From: Secundilactobacillus odoratitofui DSM 19909 = JCM 15043
Lineage (GTDB): Bacteria; Bacillota; Bacilli; Lactobacillales; Lactobacillaceae
NCBI RefSeq assembly: GCF_001434895.1
Contig: NZ_AZEE01000030.1
Location: 1-64,000, forward strand
Direction of reading: 5' to 3'
DNA length: 64,000 bases
The position numbers and the translations under genes are program-made. The notes beneath the pieces were generated by a model, which saw only the letters and a program-made list of their open reading frames with translations, searched no databases and was not told where the DNA came from. Below are positions 1 through 8,516 of this stretch, one piece after another. The stretch's first letter is position 1. Each line of letters opens with the position of its first letter.

Positions 1-1173
1 AAGACCATGACGCAAACGGGTCCAGCACTTTCAGTTGATCCAAAGGATTACTACGTCATCACACCAACCAAAGACCCTGATGGTGGGACAACCATCACCA
101 AGACCGATGGTTCCGGTGCAATCACCCAAATCGTCAAGAACTGGCCTGACGGCGACAAGACGGTAATCGACATCGATACAGATACGAACGTCGTTACCAC
201 GACTGAGACACCAAAAGGTCAACCAAGCTTGACACCAGTTAAGATCAACCCAGGCGATACAACTACGACTGGCAAGACCACGATTACCAACAATGAACCA
301 ACCAGTATCACGATCATCCACAAGACGACTGGTACGGACACAGAAGGTAATCCAACAACTGGTACAGATGGTGAGACGGTGACAACTCCAGAAGGAACGC
401 GGACTTACAGCAAGTCTGGCAGTCCGGCACCTGTATTTACCACTAAGGACGGTTACTACGTCAACACCACAACCAACGATCCTGATGGTGGTACTACAAT
501 CACCAGAACCGATGGTGGCGGTGCGGTAACGCAAGTCACGAAGAACTGGCCTGATGGTGATAAGACAGTGGTTACGATTGATAAGACCGGTAACGCAGTC
601 TTTACCGAGACGCCTAAAGGGAAACCAAGCTTACCTAGTCAAACCGTTGCGCCTGGTGGGACAACCACCATTGGCAAGACCACGTTGACGAACAATGAGC
701 CGACTGGTGCGGTCACCTTAACGCATCAAACGACGACTGGTAAGACGATTGAAACCGTTGATCACGATGGTACTATTACGGTAACAATGGTGACTAATCC
801 AGTTTCTGGAAATGGTGAGAACACCACTACGACTGGAACTGATACGGATACCACGACGACCAACAACGAAACCGGCACTGATGTAGACGGTGGCACCGCG
901 GTTGCACAACCAACACAGACTACTGGTACTGAAACAACCGGTACTAAAGTTGAAGCAGGTCAAGCAGTCGCAGCAACCAACAATGATCAAACTGCTTCAG
1001 TGAGTGAGTCAAACGCAACTGTTTCAACTCACAATGCTAAAGCAACTGATCAAGGTAAGTTGCCACAAACTAACGAGCAAGAAGGTGCAGAGGGTGCAGT
1101 TATTGGCCTTGGCTTACTCGGCGGCTTGTTAGCAGCACTAGGATTGAAGCGCCGTAAGCGTGATGATGAGTAA
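1..1173 (+). CDS. LPXTG-anchored, Thr-rich repeat surface protein (5' end outside window)
   Basis: C-terminal part of a cell-wall-anchored protein. The frame is open from base 1, so the real start lies upstream; residues are counted from the Met at base 7. The C-terminus has the sortase signal LPQTN (residues 352-356), a hydrophobic stretch rich in Gly, Leu and Ala, and a basic tail (KRRKRDDE). Before it lie two tandem repeats of about 134 residues starting at residues 13 and 147, then a Thr/Asn-rich low-complexity stalk. Both repeats share DPDGGTTIT, KNWPDGDKTV, ETPKG and TNNEPT. Sortase A would attach it to peptidoglycan; adhesion is a reasonable guess, but the ligand is unknown. A terminator hairpin follows directly. 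Confidence 0.85.
   Translation, partial: KTMTQTGPALSVDPKDYYVITPTKDPDGGTTITKTDGSGAITQIVKNWPDGDKTVIDIDTDTNVVTTTETPKGQPSLTPVKINPGDTTTTGKTTITNNEPTSITIIHKTTGTDTEGNPTTGTDGETVTTPEGTRTYSKSGSPAPVFTTKDGYYVNTTTNDPDGGTTITRTDGGGAVTQVTKNWPDGDKTVVTIDKTGNAVFTETPKGKPSLPSQTVAPGGTTTIGKTTLTNNEPTGAVTLTHQTTTGKTIETVDHDGTITVTMVTNPVSGNGENTTTTGTDTDTTTTNNETGTDVDGGTAVAQPTQTTGTETTGTKVEAGQAVAATNNDQTASVSESNATVSTHNAKATDQGKLPQTNEQEGAEGAVIGLGLLGGLLAALGLKRRKRDDE
43..750 (+). repeat. Two tandem protein-domain repeats, period about 402 bp
   Basis: Copy 1 begins at 43 (KDYYV) and copy 2 at 445 (KDGYYV). Shared blocks recur in the same order in both copies. The copies have diverged at many codons, so the duplication is not recent. 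More copies may lie upstream of the window. Confidence 0.8.
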
Positions 1174-1205
1174 TCAACGCTAAACAATCTTCAATTTAGT
1201 AACAC

Positions 1206-1256
1206 AAAAACGACTTATCGACATCCTATTCACAGGATGTTGATAAGCCGTTTTTT
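1206..1256. terminator. Bidirectional terminator between the LPXTG gene and oppA-like gene
   Basis: 17-bp stem (1211-1227 with 1234-1250, two G-U pairs) flanked by an A run on the left and T6 on the right. It sits between two convergent genes and can serve both. Confidence 0.85.
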
Positions 1257-1272
1257 GTTTGAATATTGATTA

Positions 1273-2934
1273 CTATTTGACCATGTAGGCACTCTTATAA
1301 TCGTTCACGACACCACTGATATTATGCACAACACCGTTTAATTTGGCATCGGTGAGGTAGCTGTCGGCTTGCTGATAGAGTGGCGTGATGGCTTGCTGGG
1401 TCATCAGCAGCTTTTCTGCCGTTAGCATCTGCTCCCAACGGGTTTGGGCGTTGCCGTTTTGGCTATCACTGATTTGATCCACGAGCTCGTTATAGGTTTG
1501 ATTTTGCCAATGGCCGTAGTTGTGACGGCTATTGTCCGTCATGATTTGGAGGAAAGTGAGCGGATCTGGGTAATCGGCACCCCAGCCACTTAAGAGTAGT
1601 TCATAGTGCCCCTGGGTGGCCTGTTTGGTCAGTTGCTTGGACGGGATGGTGTTTAAATTAATGGTGAGGCCGTTAAGCCGTTTCATTAACTGTTGCTTGA
1701 TATTGGTACCCACTTTTAGACTGACGAGGTCGTTTGGAATCGTCAGCGTGAGGGTGAAACGAGATTGCTTGAGTTGGTTACAAGCTAGTTGCCATTCCTG
1801 CTTAGCGACACTGGGATTACCCTTGACGTAGCTTGTACCGCGCTGTTGATCAGCAAAATCTGAGTGGGTCAAATTATTCTTGCTCAGGCCAACTGTGACA
1901 AATCCTTTTGGTGGTAATGAAGCATTTTGCAAGGCGGTGTTGATCAGCAGCTTGCGGTCGATGGCGTGGGAGATGGCTAAGCGGGCATTACGATTATTGA
2001 TCAGTTGCTTAGCCGACTTGTTGGCTGTGTTAAAATTGTAGTTGATGTCTCGCATCAAAGAGAAGGGCCGGACCACGTAATCAGTGCGGTCCTCATTGGC
2101 TGGAATCTGAGCGCCAATCAATTGTGTTTCAGCAATCTTACCCGCGTTAAATGCTTTGAGGCTGGCCGCTGGTGATTTTTGCGTGGTAATCGTTAATCGC
2201 TTAAGGTAGACGTGGGCCTTGTCCCAATAGTAAGGATTTGGTACCAGGGTTCGTGTTTTACTGTCCGCTTTCCAGTGAACCAGTTTAAATGGGCCACTGT
2301 AGAGTTGCGTATCAGCACTCATCCCGTAACGATTACCATATCGGTCGACCATCGCTTTGTGTTGCGGTGCGAACAGTGGGTAAGCCAGCAACGTTTCGAA
2401 GTAGACAATTGGGTGCGACAAGGTGACTTGCAGGCGGTGTTTTGATAACGCCTTGACACCGAGTTTGGAAACGGGTAACGTGCCTTTACGAACCTGAGTG
2501 GCGTTCTTGATACCCGTAAATAAACCGGCGTTCACTGACCGAGTTTTTGGGGCAACGCTGCGTTGCCAAGAATAGACAAAGTCACTAGCGGTGATTGGTT
2601 CACCGTCGCTCCAGCGTGCGTTTTGGCGCAAGTTGAAGGTATAGACCTTGGCGTTTTTACTGACGGTATAACTTTTAGCCAGTCCCGCATTGACATGACT
2701 GTTTTTCCCTAACCGAAACAGCCCTTCTGTGGAACTTCGCAGCTTAGTAAAACTGGCCACTTTTGAAATATCGACAGTGCTGAGTGGCGACTGTTCTGTA
2801 ATCGTCACGGTTTGGTTTTGCGACATAATGCCTTTACTGTCAGACGTTTTATTTGAATTTGCGAGTTGACTGGTGCAGGCTGTAAGCGTCGTAAGCATGA
2901 CCAGCAACCCTAAGAGTCCCAATTTGGATTTCAA
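1273..2934 (-). CDS. oppA: Oligopeptide ABC transporter substrate-binding lipoprotein (OppA family)
   Basis: Family 5 solute-binding protein that would capture peptides outside the membrane for an Opp-type importer. I place the start at TTG 2934, right after GAGGGGAAG, giving 553 aa. This leaves a clean lipoprotein signal: KSK, hydrophobic LGLLGLLVMLTTL, lipobox LTAC. Longer in-frame starts up to 3114 would bury the signal peptide and overlap the divergent gene. Family landmarks are present, such as YTFNLRQNARWSDGEPITASDFVYSWQR split around residues 100-140 and GWGADYPDP near the C-terminus. No permease or ATPase genes are next to it, so it is an orphan binding protein using components encoded elsewhere. 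Confidence 0.88.
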   Translation of the reverse strand: MKSKLGLLGLLVMLTTLTACTSQLANSNKTSDSKGIMSQNQTVTITEQSPLSTVDISKVASFTKLRSSTEGLFRLGKNSHVNAGLAKSYTVSKNAKVYTFNLRQNARWSDGEPITASDFVYSWQRSVAPKTRSVNAGLFTGIKNATQVRKGTLPVSKLGVKALSKHRLQVTLSHPIVYFETLLAYPLFAPQHKAMVDRYGNRYGMSADTQLYSGPFKLVHWKADSKTRTLVPNPYYWDKAHVYLKRLTITTQKSPAASLKAFNAGKIAETQLIGAQIPANEDRTDYVVRPFSLMRDINYNFNTANKSAKQLINNRNARLAISHAIDRKLLINTALQNASLPPKGFVTVGLSKNNLTHSDFADQQRGTSYVKGNPSVAKQEWQLACNQLKQSRFTLTLTIPNDLVSLKVGTNIKQQLMKRLNGLTINLNTIPSKQLTKQATQGHYELLLSGWGADYPDPLTFLQIMTDNSRHNYGHWQNQTYNELVDQISDSQNGNAQTRWEQMLTAEKLLMTQQAITPLYQQADSYLTDAKLNGVVHNISGVVNDYKSAYMVK

Positions 2935-2972
2935 GAAAACTTCCCCTCGCCTTCCGGATTCTATCTGACTTG

Positions 2973-3001
2973 ATGATATAGTAGTCATGCAGATGGTGCA
3001 A
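2973..3001 (-). promoter_or_regulatory. Promoter of the oppA-like gene
   Basis: On the minus strand -35 TTGCAC (2996-3001) and -10 TATCAT (2973-2978) with a 17-bp spacer. It lies between the lipoprotein gene and the divergent MerR-like gene, so that regulator may act here (inference). Confidence 0.55.
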
Positions 3002-3051
3002 GAACCGGCGAGCATTTTACACATCATTTTAATTACGAGAGGTGACGCGTT

Positions 3052-3864
3052 TTGCATGAATCGCAACGACTTTCCGCAGGTCAATTTGCCCAATTGCTGC
3101 AGATTGATCGACACGAATTAGATCACTTAGACGTTCTGGGGTGGTTCGTCCCAGCAGAGCGGGATAAAAATGGCAGACGGACCTATTATTTATCACAAAT
3201 CAATGAATGGTTATCGCTGCAAACGACGCTCAATCTAAAACGAGATCTACGGCTAGACACGACGACTAAACCAAACGAAGCAGACCACTTAGCGGTGCTC
3301 AAACAACAACAGGCACTGGTTGATCAATTACTTGGACAGTTAAACGTGGCTCAGAGTCAAATTGCCCAGGAAATTACCGGCCATGAAACTGCACAGCGAG
3401 CGATTGCGGACGAAGTCACCATTGTTAATCGGCCAACGGTGGGACTGTTGACTACTGACGTACCAGAGGCGACGCCAACGTTAACCGCCGTTATGCAGCA
3501 ACATGTGCAGCACGTGTTAAAAACAATGCCACAACCGCCCGTCAATTTAACAATTGGTCGGGTGCACCCGAAACACGCTTTAATGGAAGGGGATGCCGAC
3601 CAGTTGACCACTTTGTACACGCCGTTGACGTTTGGTAGTCAGACGCAACCGGACCAAACTTTGACAACCGGTCGCTATGTGATTGCCTACCACCATTTGG
3701 ATCAGCCACTATTACACGGGTATGATCAACTGATGACGTTCGCCAAGGCCCATGGTTTGACCCTGGGCGCTGCGATGTATGAGCAACCAATTATCTCAAG
3801 CTGGCAGGCTGCTGATCCTGCGCAACAGGTGGTTCGCTTGTTAATGGCAGTTAAGGAGGGGTGA
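3052..3864 (+). CDS. MerR-like transcriptional regulator
   Basis: 270 aa. Residues 6-60 resemble a winged-helix MerR DNA-binding domain: SAGQFAQLLQIDRHELDHL, a WFVPAERDKNGRRTYY wing, then INEWLSLQ. A helical linker rich in Gln follows (residues 80-115). The C-terminal half looks like a ligand-binding fold of the GyrI/BltR kind, but I cannot assign a ligand. The start is TTG 3052 with AGAGGTG 7 bases upstream; no better start is in frame. It diverges from the oppA-like gene and is followed 4 bp later by mutY, so it may share a transcript with mutY. Confidence 0.65.
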   Translation: MHESQRLSAGQFAQLLQIDRHELDHLDVLGWFVPAERDKNGRRTYYLSQINEWLSLQTTLNLKRDLRLDTTTKPNEADHLAVLKQQQALVDQLLGQLNVAQSQIAQEITGHETAQRAIADEVTIVNRPTVGLLTTDVPEATPTLTAVMQQHVQHVLKTMPQPPVNLTIGRVHPKHALMEGDADQLTTLYTPLTFGSQTQPDQTLTTGRYVIAYHHLDQPLLHGYDQLMTFAKAHGLTLGAAMYEQPIISSWQAADPAQQVVRLLMAVKEG

Positions 3865-3868
3865 CGGC

Positions 3869-4993
3869 ATGATTGAATGGTCACAAACTCAAATCAAGGC
3901 CTTCCGAAAAACGCTACTCGACTGGTATGACGCTCATGGTCGTGATTTACCGTGGCGCAGAGATCACGACCCGTACCACGTCTGGATTTCAGAAATTATG
4001 CTACAACAGACGCAAGTTCAAACGGTGATTCCCTACTATGAACGTTTCATGGCGACTTTTCCGACGGTTGAGGCATTGGCTGAAGCGGATGAAGCCGTGT
4101 TGATGAAAGCCTGGGAGGGGTTAGGCTACTACTCACGGGCCCGTAATTTACAACGCGCTGCTAAGCAATTGGTTGAGGACTACCACGGCGTCTGGCCTCA
4201 AACAGTAGATGGCTTGAAGGCCTTATCTGGTATTGGGCCATATACGGCGGGCGCAATTGCCAGCATTGCCTTTGATCAACCCGTACCAGCTGTGGATGGC
4301 AACGCCTTTCGGGTGTTTGCCCGCTTGTTAAAAATTGACGCCGATATCGCACAACCAAAGACCCGCCAATTATTCGAACAAGTGATCAGTCGCATTATTG
4401 ATCCGCAGCGACCTGGCGATTTCAATCAGGCCATTATGGACTTGGGGTCCAGCTATATGACCGCTAAGCAACCTGATTCAGCCAATTCACCAGTGAAGGC
4501 CTTTAATCAGGCTTATTTGGACGGTGTTGAAGAACGGTACCCGGTTAAGGCCAAAAAGCCGAGACCAGTTAAGCAGTATTTTTATGGTCTCGTCATTCAA
4601 CACGACCAACAGTTTTTGATGCAACAGCGGCCAAGTAACGGCCTATTAGCCAACTTCTGGACGTTTCCCTTGGTGGCGCAAGAAGAGGCCTTAAAACTAA
4701 GTGAAACGCCCGAATTAGTCACACCCGAGGAGCAACTTCAACTAGTCGAGCAATTGGTTCAACAATCGTATGGGCTAACTGTCCACGTTGTGCCGATGGG
4801 TGGCCGACCAGTAACCCATACTTTTACTCATCGTCAATGGCACGTGACATTATTGAACGCGACGCTTGATAAAGACGCTGACCTAAGTTATTTTCCAGGC
4901 AAGTGGCTCAGTCGAGATGAATTGGCGCAAATTGCATTACCCAAGTTACAGGAAAAATTGTTTAATCGAATCGATTCAATCACGAAAGCCTAG
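3869..4993 (+). CDS. mutY: A/G-specific adenine DNA glycosylase lacking the 4Fe-4S cysteines
   Basis: 374 aa. Removes adenine mispaired with 8-oxoguanine. Visible features: catalytic Glu in WISEIMLQQTQVQT, helix-hairpin-helix LSGIGPYTAGAIAS, catalytic Asp in PAVDGNAFRV, and a C-terminal NUDIX-like 8-oxoG recognition domain from about residue 225 with FTHRQWHV. The usual CX6CX2CX5C cluster ligands should follow MDLGSSYMT; the segment here (TAKQPDSANSPVKAFNQAYL) has no cysteine at all. Cluster-free MutY proteins are known in some lactobacilli, so this is probably a functional variant. GGAGGGG precedes ATG 3869. Confidence 0.93.
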   Translation: MIEWSQTQIKAFRKTLLDWYDAHGRDLPWRRDHDPYHVWISEIMLQQTQVQTVIPYYERFMATFPTVEALAEADEAVLMKAWEGLGYYSRARNLQRAAKQLVEDYHGVWPQTVDGLKALSGIGPYTAGAIASIAFDQPVPAVDGNAFRVFARLLKIDADIAQPKTRQLFEQVISRIIDPQRPGDFNQAIMDLGSSYMTAKQPDSANSPVKAFNQAYLDGVEERYPVKAKKPRPVKQYFYGLVIQHDQQFLMQQRPSNGLLANFWTFPLVAQEEALKLSETPELVTPEEQLQLVEQLVQQSYGLTVHVVPMGGRPVTHTFTHRQWHVTLLNATLDKDADLSYFPGKWLSRDELAQIALPKLQEKLFNRIDSITKA

Positions 4994-5001
4994 TAGATGA
5001 C

Positions 5002-5155
5002 TTGTTTCTTTTTTAAGATGTGGTCTATAATAAGGTGATGTCTTTGTTAGGAAGCTAGCAAAGTACGGCCAATCACCGCCTTTGCGAGTAAAACAGACAG
5101 TCAGTAACCATTAGTTGGACGAAGATGTACAACTAATGGTCTACGTGGCTGTTTT
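5002..5155 (+). promoter_or_regulatory. Promoter and structured leader with alternative hairpins ahead of MFS gene
   Basis: Promoter: -35 TTGTTT (5002-5007), -10 TATAAT (5026-5031), 18-bp spacer; transcription would start near 5038. The leader can form a 9-bp hairpin with GAAG loop (5042-5050 with 5055-5063). The 3' arm of this hairpin (GCAAAG) can instead pair with CTTTGC near 5080, helped by GGC/GCC. A third hairpin (11 perfect bp, 5107-5117 with 5130-5140), enclosed by AAAACAG (5090-5096) and CTGTTTT (5149-5155), ends in a T-rich stretch and looks like a terminator. The layout suggests transcription attenuation controlling efflux; no known riboswitch class was recognised. Confidence 0.6.
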
Positions 5156-5224
5156 CTTTTGGCAAGAAATTGCGTTAACAAGCACATAGTTTACGATTCA
5201 AAATTTATTTAAGAGGTGACACAT

Positions 5225-6691
5225 ATGGACAGCGAAGCACTTGAAACTGGTCGGCCAGTTGATCAAAACGGTCGACCGTATAATCGGTTAGCACTTGTGC
5301 TGACCCTTTTGATTGGGACGTTTAGTACCTTTTTAACATCAACCATGTTGACAACGGCGTTTCCAACTTTAATGAAATCATTTTCAATCTCAGCTAACAC
5401 GGTTCAGTGGCTCACCACTGGATTCATGTTGGTGATGGGGATTGTGATTCCGATTACCGGATTTTTCTTACAACGATTCGATTCACGTAAATTGTACTTA
5501 TCAGCTATTTTAATTTTCTTTGCCGGTACGGTTTTGTGTTATTTTGCGACGAGTTTTTGGACGATTTTGATTGGTCGTTTAATTCAAGCGTCAGGGGTGG
5601 GGATTACCGCGCCGGTTTATCAAACCATCATGACGTCGATTTTTCCACCATCGAAACGTGGTGCAGCCATGGGGTCCGCCGGGATCGTGATTGGATTGGC
5701 GCCAGCGATTGGGCCAACGTTTTCCGGCTGGTTACTGATTCACTATTCGTGGCAGATGCTTTTTTTGTCGATCATGCCAATCTCCATGGTTGTCTTGGTC
5801 ATGGGCTGGTTTACACTGCGTAAGGTGTTGCCGACTAAAAAAGCCCCAATTGACTGGTTATCCGTTTTAATGTCAGTCGTTGGGTTTGGGTCAATGCTGT
5901 TTGCCTTCTCGTCAGTTGGTGATTATCAGTGGACGGACCCAATCGTCTACGTCACACTAACGGTCGGCGTGATTGTTGTCGGACTGTTTGTTTGGCGGTC
6001 ACTCAAAATTAAGAACCCACTCTTGCAGTTTAAAGTTTTTGAACACCCTGAATTTACGTTGTCAGCGATCTTGGTGGCGGTATCGTTTATGTCAATGAAC
6101 GGCTTTACGCTGGTGCTGCCGTTGTACTTACAAACGGTTAGAGGCGAGTCACCGCTGGCTTCTGGGTTAACGCTTTTACCTGGTGCCATCGTGATTGGGG
6201 CGATGAACCCAATCACCGGTCGCATTTTTGACCGCTTAGGGGCGCGTAACATGGCAATCACTGGTATGTTATTGCTGACGGTGACGACTGCAGCCTTCAT
6301 TCCGATTACGGCAACAACGCCAGTTATTGATATTGTTTGCCTGTACACGGTTCGAATGTTTGGTATTTCGATGGTTATGATGCCAGTGACGACTACTGGG
6401 ATGAACGCCTTACCCCTGACTTTGATTGGTGACGGAACGGTTGTCAACAACACTGCCCGACAAGTATTCGCTTCCATGGGGACCGCTGTTTTGGTTTCAG
6501 TCATGTCAAACGTCACGGCAAATCACACGCCGGAACAAGTTGTTGCACATGCAACACCAATTTTATTTAAGAAATTAGCGTTGCAAGCTAACGTGGTTGG
6601 GTTTCGGTACGCATTTGCGATTGCCACGGCTTTTGCAGTGCTTGGACTTTTGTTGACCTTCTTCTTGAAGGAACGTCGGGAGGTGAACTAA
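5225..6691 (+). CDS. MFS multidrug efflux transporter, 14-TM DHA2 type
   Basis: 488 aa membrane protein of the EmrB/LmrB-like DHA2 branch, predicted to export drugs by proton antiport. Motifs: early LTTAFPTLMKSFSISANTVQWLTTGFML, motif C in TM5 (GSAGIVIGLAPAIGPTFSGW), and GRIFDRLGARN. Start ATG 5225 has AAGAGGTG 6 bases upstream; the in-frame GTG 5216 overlaps that site and is rejected. Downstream DUF4811 gene begins 1 bp after the stop, so the two are cotranscribed. The long structured leader suggests induced expression. A related transporter lies at 31193-32557. Confidence 0.9.
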   Translation: MDSEALETGRPVDQNGRPYNRLALVLTLLIGTFSTFLTSTMLTTAFPTLMKSFSISANTVQWLTTGFMLVMGIVIPITGFFLQRFDSRKLYLSAILIFFAGTVLCYFATSFWTILIGRLIQASGVGITAPVYQTIMTSIFPPSKRGAAMGSAGIVIGLAPAIGPTFSGWLLIHYSWQMLFLSIMPISMVVLVMGWFTLRKVLPTKKAPIDWLSVLMSVVGFGSMLFAFSSVGDYQWTDPIVYVTLTVGVIVVGLFVWRSLKIKNPLLQFKVFEHPEFTLSAILVAVSFMSMNGFTLVLPLYLQTVRGESPLASGLTLLPGAIVIGAMNPITGRIFDRLGARNMAITGMLLLTVTTAAFIPITATTPVIDIVCLYTVRMFGISMVMMPVTTTGMNALPLTLIGDGTVVNNTARQVFASMGTAVLVSVMSNVTANHTPEQVVAHATPILFKKLALQANVVGFRYAFAIATAFAVLGLLLTFFLKERREVN

Positions 6692-6692
6692 G

Positions 6693-7193
6693 ATGGTCGC
6701 TATTTTACTATTTGTGGGGGCAATCTTATTTGCCTCAAGTATGATTTTTATGCACTCAGGTACGGCTAAAGTCGTCTGGGTCACCGTGGGCCTGGTGCTG
6801 ACATTGGGCAGCATTGTCTTGATTATTCTCAATTATAATCAGTACCTGGGTATGAAACAGGTGACAACTACTACAACGGTGCCCTTAACGTCTAGTTCAC
6901 CGAAGCAAAAACAAGTGTTGTTATACCGACAGTTAGGCACTAAAAACGAGCGGGTTTATCTGTACCGAACTAATCCACTTGATAAAACGATGAAACGCAC
7001 GAATCCAGCGACTGGAAAAGTGATCGTTAAACATGGTGCACGCTATAATCGAGTGGTTATCAAGAAAACTTATCGCGTCTATCGCAACGAAGAGTATCGA
7101 TTATTGTTTAGTGCAGGCGTTCCCAATCACCAATTTATCAGTCAAACTTGGCAGTTTAATTTACAGTCAGGTTGGCTGGTTAAACCGGTGTAA
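6693..7193 (+). CDS. DUF4811 membrane protein
   Basis: 166 aa with two N-terminal membrane helices (residues 2-20 and 25-47) followed by a soluble, likely extracytoplasmic domain of about 110 residues rich in Thr, Tyr and basic residues. It matches DUF4811 proteins, which in lactobacilli commonly follow a DHA2 MFS gene, as here. Probably an accessory of the transporter; the mechanism is not known. AGGTGAAC upstream gives the ribosome binding site within the MFS stop region. Confidence 0.75.
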   Translation: MVAILLFVGAILFASSMIFMHSGTAKVVWVTVGLVLTLGSIVLIILNYNQYLGMKQVTTTTTVPLTSSSPKQKQVLLYRQLGTKNERVYLYRTNPLDKTMKRTNPATGKVIVKHGARYNRVVIKKTYRVYRNEEYRLLFSAGVPNHQFISQTWQFNLQSGWLVKPV

Positions 7194-7242
7194 GTTAGTG
7201 TATAATGGGCTCAACGAAAATTAGGAATTGGAGGAGCCGTTG

Positions 7243-7560
7243 ATGGATAACGTATTCGATGTACTAAAGATGATGACGGTCAATCACAATGGAATTGCAG
7301 GAACACAGATTGTGGTGACCGACCTTGAGGGAAAGCCCAATGGTCTGCTGACGGATCTTTTGAGAGACACAATTGGCAATATGCGTTTATTCATTGATAT
7401 GGCTTCGGTAGATTCAGCGGATGAAGTTCTAGCTGAGTTGGGGGATTGCACACCGTTACCTGACGATGTTTTAGATGAATACGCTAAGATTTTGAAGGAA
7501 CCAATTGCGGGCATTAATTTTGCGCCTCAAAAACAGATGATTGAAGTTTTGATTCGTTAG
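7243..7560 (+). CDS. Hypothetical protein, 105 aa, acidic
   Basis: Not recognised. Start ATG 7243 has GGAGGAG at the correct distance; an upstream in-frame TTG at 7228 overlaps that site. The protein is soluble and acidic, with an N-terminal segment (GTQIVVTDLEGKPNGL) that looks like beta strands and an acidic C-terminal half. A TATAAT at 7201-7206 suggests its own promoter, after the DUF4811 gene. Good ribosome site and ordinary codon use argue it is real. Confidence 0.6.
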   Translation: MDNVFDVLKMMTVNHNGIAGTQIVVTDLEGKPNGLLTDLLRDTIGNMRLFIDMASVDSADEVLAELGDCTPLPDDVLDEYAKILKEPIAGINFAPQKQMIEVLIR

Positions 7561-7585
7561 AAAAAGGTAATCAACGATTAATCAA

Positions 7586-7768
7586 ATGATAATGAAAAAC
7601 AGTTTGAATCTTGTGTGTGATTTGACGGTCAATCTAGAGATGAACGATGATGCTGAGAGCGCTTTACATCAAGTGGCAGTTGGTAAAACGTTCAACGTGA
7701 AAATTGATGGAAATGTCGATTTTTTGGTTGATAATGGTTGCACTTTTTGGGATTTGCTGTTATTGTAA
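7586..7768 (+). CDS. Possible small protein, 60 aa
   Basis: MIMKNSLNLV start; acidic, no membrane segment or known motif. The ribosome binding site is weak (AAAAAGG is far upstream) and the 3' end overlaps the likely cold-shock gene promoter at 7738-7766. It may be a decayed gene or chance frame. Listed only because it sits in an otherwise gene-free 320-bp gap on the coding strand. Confidence 0.25.
   Translation: MIMKNSLNLVCDLTVNLEMNDDAESALHQVAVGKTFNVKIDGNVDFLVDNGCTFWDLLLL
7738..7766 (+). promoter_or_regulatory. Putative cold-shock gene promoter with long 5' leader
   Basis: -35 TTGCAC (7738-7743), 17-bp spacer, -10 TATTGT (7761-7766). It would give a leader of about 110 nt before the ATG at 7884, typical of csp mRNAs where the leader acts as a thermosensor. 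A GCGCATG tandem (GCGCATGGCGCATGGAGG) ends at the ribosome site. Confidence 0.45.
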
Positions 7769-7883
7769 TGGTAATGTATTTATGCTTCGGATTAAGGTAC
7801 AACGTTCTTTTTAGAATGGCTCCTTATTCAAAAGTTTCAAATGCAAAATTTATTTGCGCATGGCGCATGGAGGTTTCATTCTA

Positions 7884-8084
7884 ATGGAACAAGGTACTGT
7901 TAAATGGTTCAACGCTGACAAAGGTTACGGTTTTATCACTCTTGAAAACGGCTCAGATGTATTCGTACACTTCTCAGCTATCAACTCAGAAGGCTTCAAG
8001 ACTCTTGAAGAAGGCCAAAAGGTAACTTTGGACGTTGAAGACGGCGACCGCGGCCCACAAGCTGCTAACGTTACTGTTGCTTAA
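7884..8084 (+). CDS. csp: Cold-shock protein, CspA family
   Basis: 66 aa single cold-shock domain, an RNA chaperone that melts mRNA secondary structure. RNP1 (KGYGFITL) and RNP2 (VFVHFSAI) are intact, with NG in the usual loop and the GPQAANV end. Start ATG 7884 follows GGAGG; a longer frame to 7854 is rejected because typical Csp begins [10 protein letters not shown] strong terminator follows. Leader length suggests post-transcriptional cold control. Confidence 0.97.
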   Translation: MEQGTVKWFNADKGYGFITLENGSDVFVHFSAINSEGFKTLEEGQKVTLDVEDGDRGPQAANVTVA

Positions 8085-8101
8085 TTTTAAATTAAGCCCT
8101 G

Positions 8102-8133
8102 AAAAAGCACCGATCATTTGATCGGTGCTTTTT
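8102..8133 (+). terminator. Terminator of csp
   Basis: 15-bp perfect stem (8102-8116 with 8119-8133) including AAAAAGCACCGATCA, followed by T6. Confidence 0.93.
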
Positions 8134-8335
8134 TGTTGTGTTGGTGGTTTTGAGTTTTGAAAGTATGATGGCCATTAGGATGATAGAACGCTCAATTGGA
8201 GTCTCTCGCAAGTATGTTTTACTAGGTTTTGCAGTTCGGCTTTGACATATTAACAAGTCCTGCTGAGGTGTGTTATAGCCGTGCTGTCCGATCATAAACT
8301 TTTTAACCTAATAACACATTGTGAGCCGTAGTGCA

Positions 8336-8502
8336 GCTGGGATTTTTGGTCCGTAGCAGTGACAAGACCTTGTTAGCGCCTTTGGCGGTTACAAGGTCTG
8401 GACGACTCAGAGACTCACGGGCTTGGTGAGGCTCTGAGTCGAGGCGAAAGACGAGGCACTCGGCTGAAGCCGGTCCCACAGCAACGGACCAAAAATCCCG
8501 GC
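8336..8502 (+). repeat. Structured intergenic element, type 1, copy A
   Basis: Closing stem of 22 positions (8336-8357 with 8481-8502; 21 pair, one G-U), then three inner hairpins. Hairpin 1: AGACCTTGT with ACAAGGTCT. Hairpin 2: GACTCAGAG with CTCTGAGTC and an A/G mismatch below an inner stem. Hairpin 3: CGAG GCA CTCG. Unpaired constants: AGTGAC after the left arm, CTGGACG between hairpins 1 and 2, GGTCCCACAGC before the right arm. Flank GCCGTAGTGC at 8325. Lies between convergent csp and amino-acid permease genes. Open frames across it are by-products of the palindromes. Confidence 0.85.
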
Positions 8503-8516
8503 TGCCGGAGGCGGCA

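Noticed and set aside
2935-3114. Longer start of the oppA-like gene at 3114
   Set aside because: It would place 60 residues before the lipoprotein signal and overlap the divergent gene and its ribosome site; TTG 2934 has a good site.
5034-5077. GGTGAT/ATCACC outer stem in the MFS leader; T-box, THF, guanidine or yybP-ykoY riboswitch
   Set aside because: With -10 at 5026-5031 the left arm is probably not fully transcribed, and the conserved cores of those riboswitches are missing.
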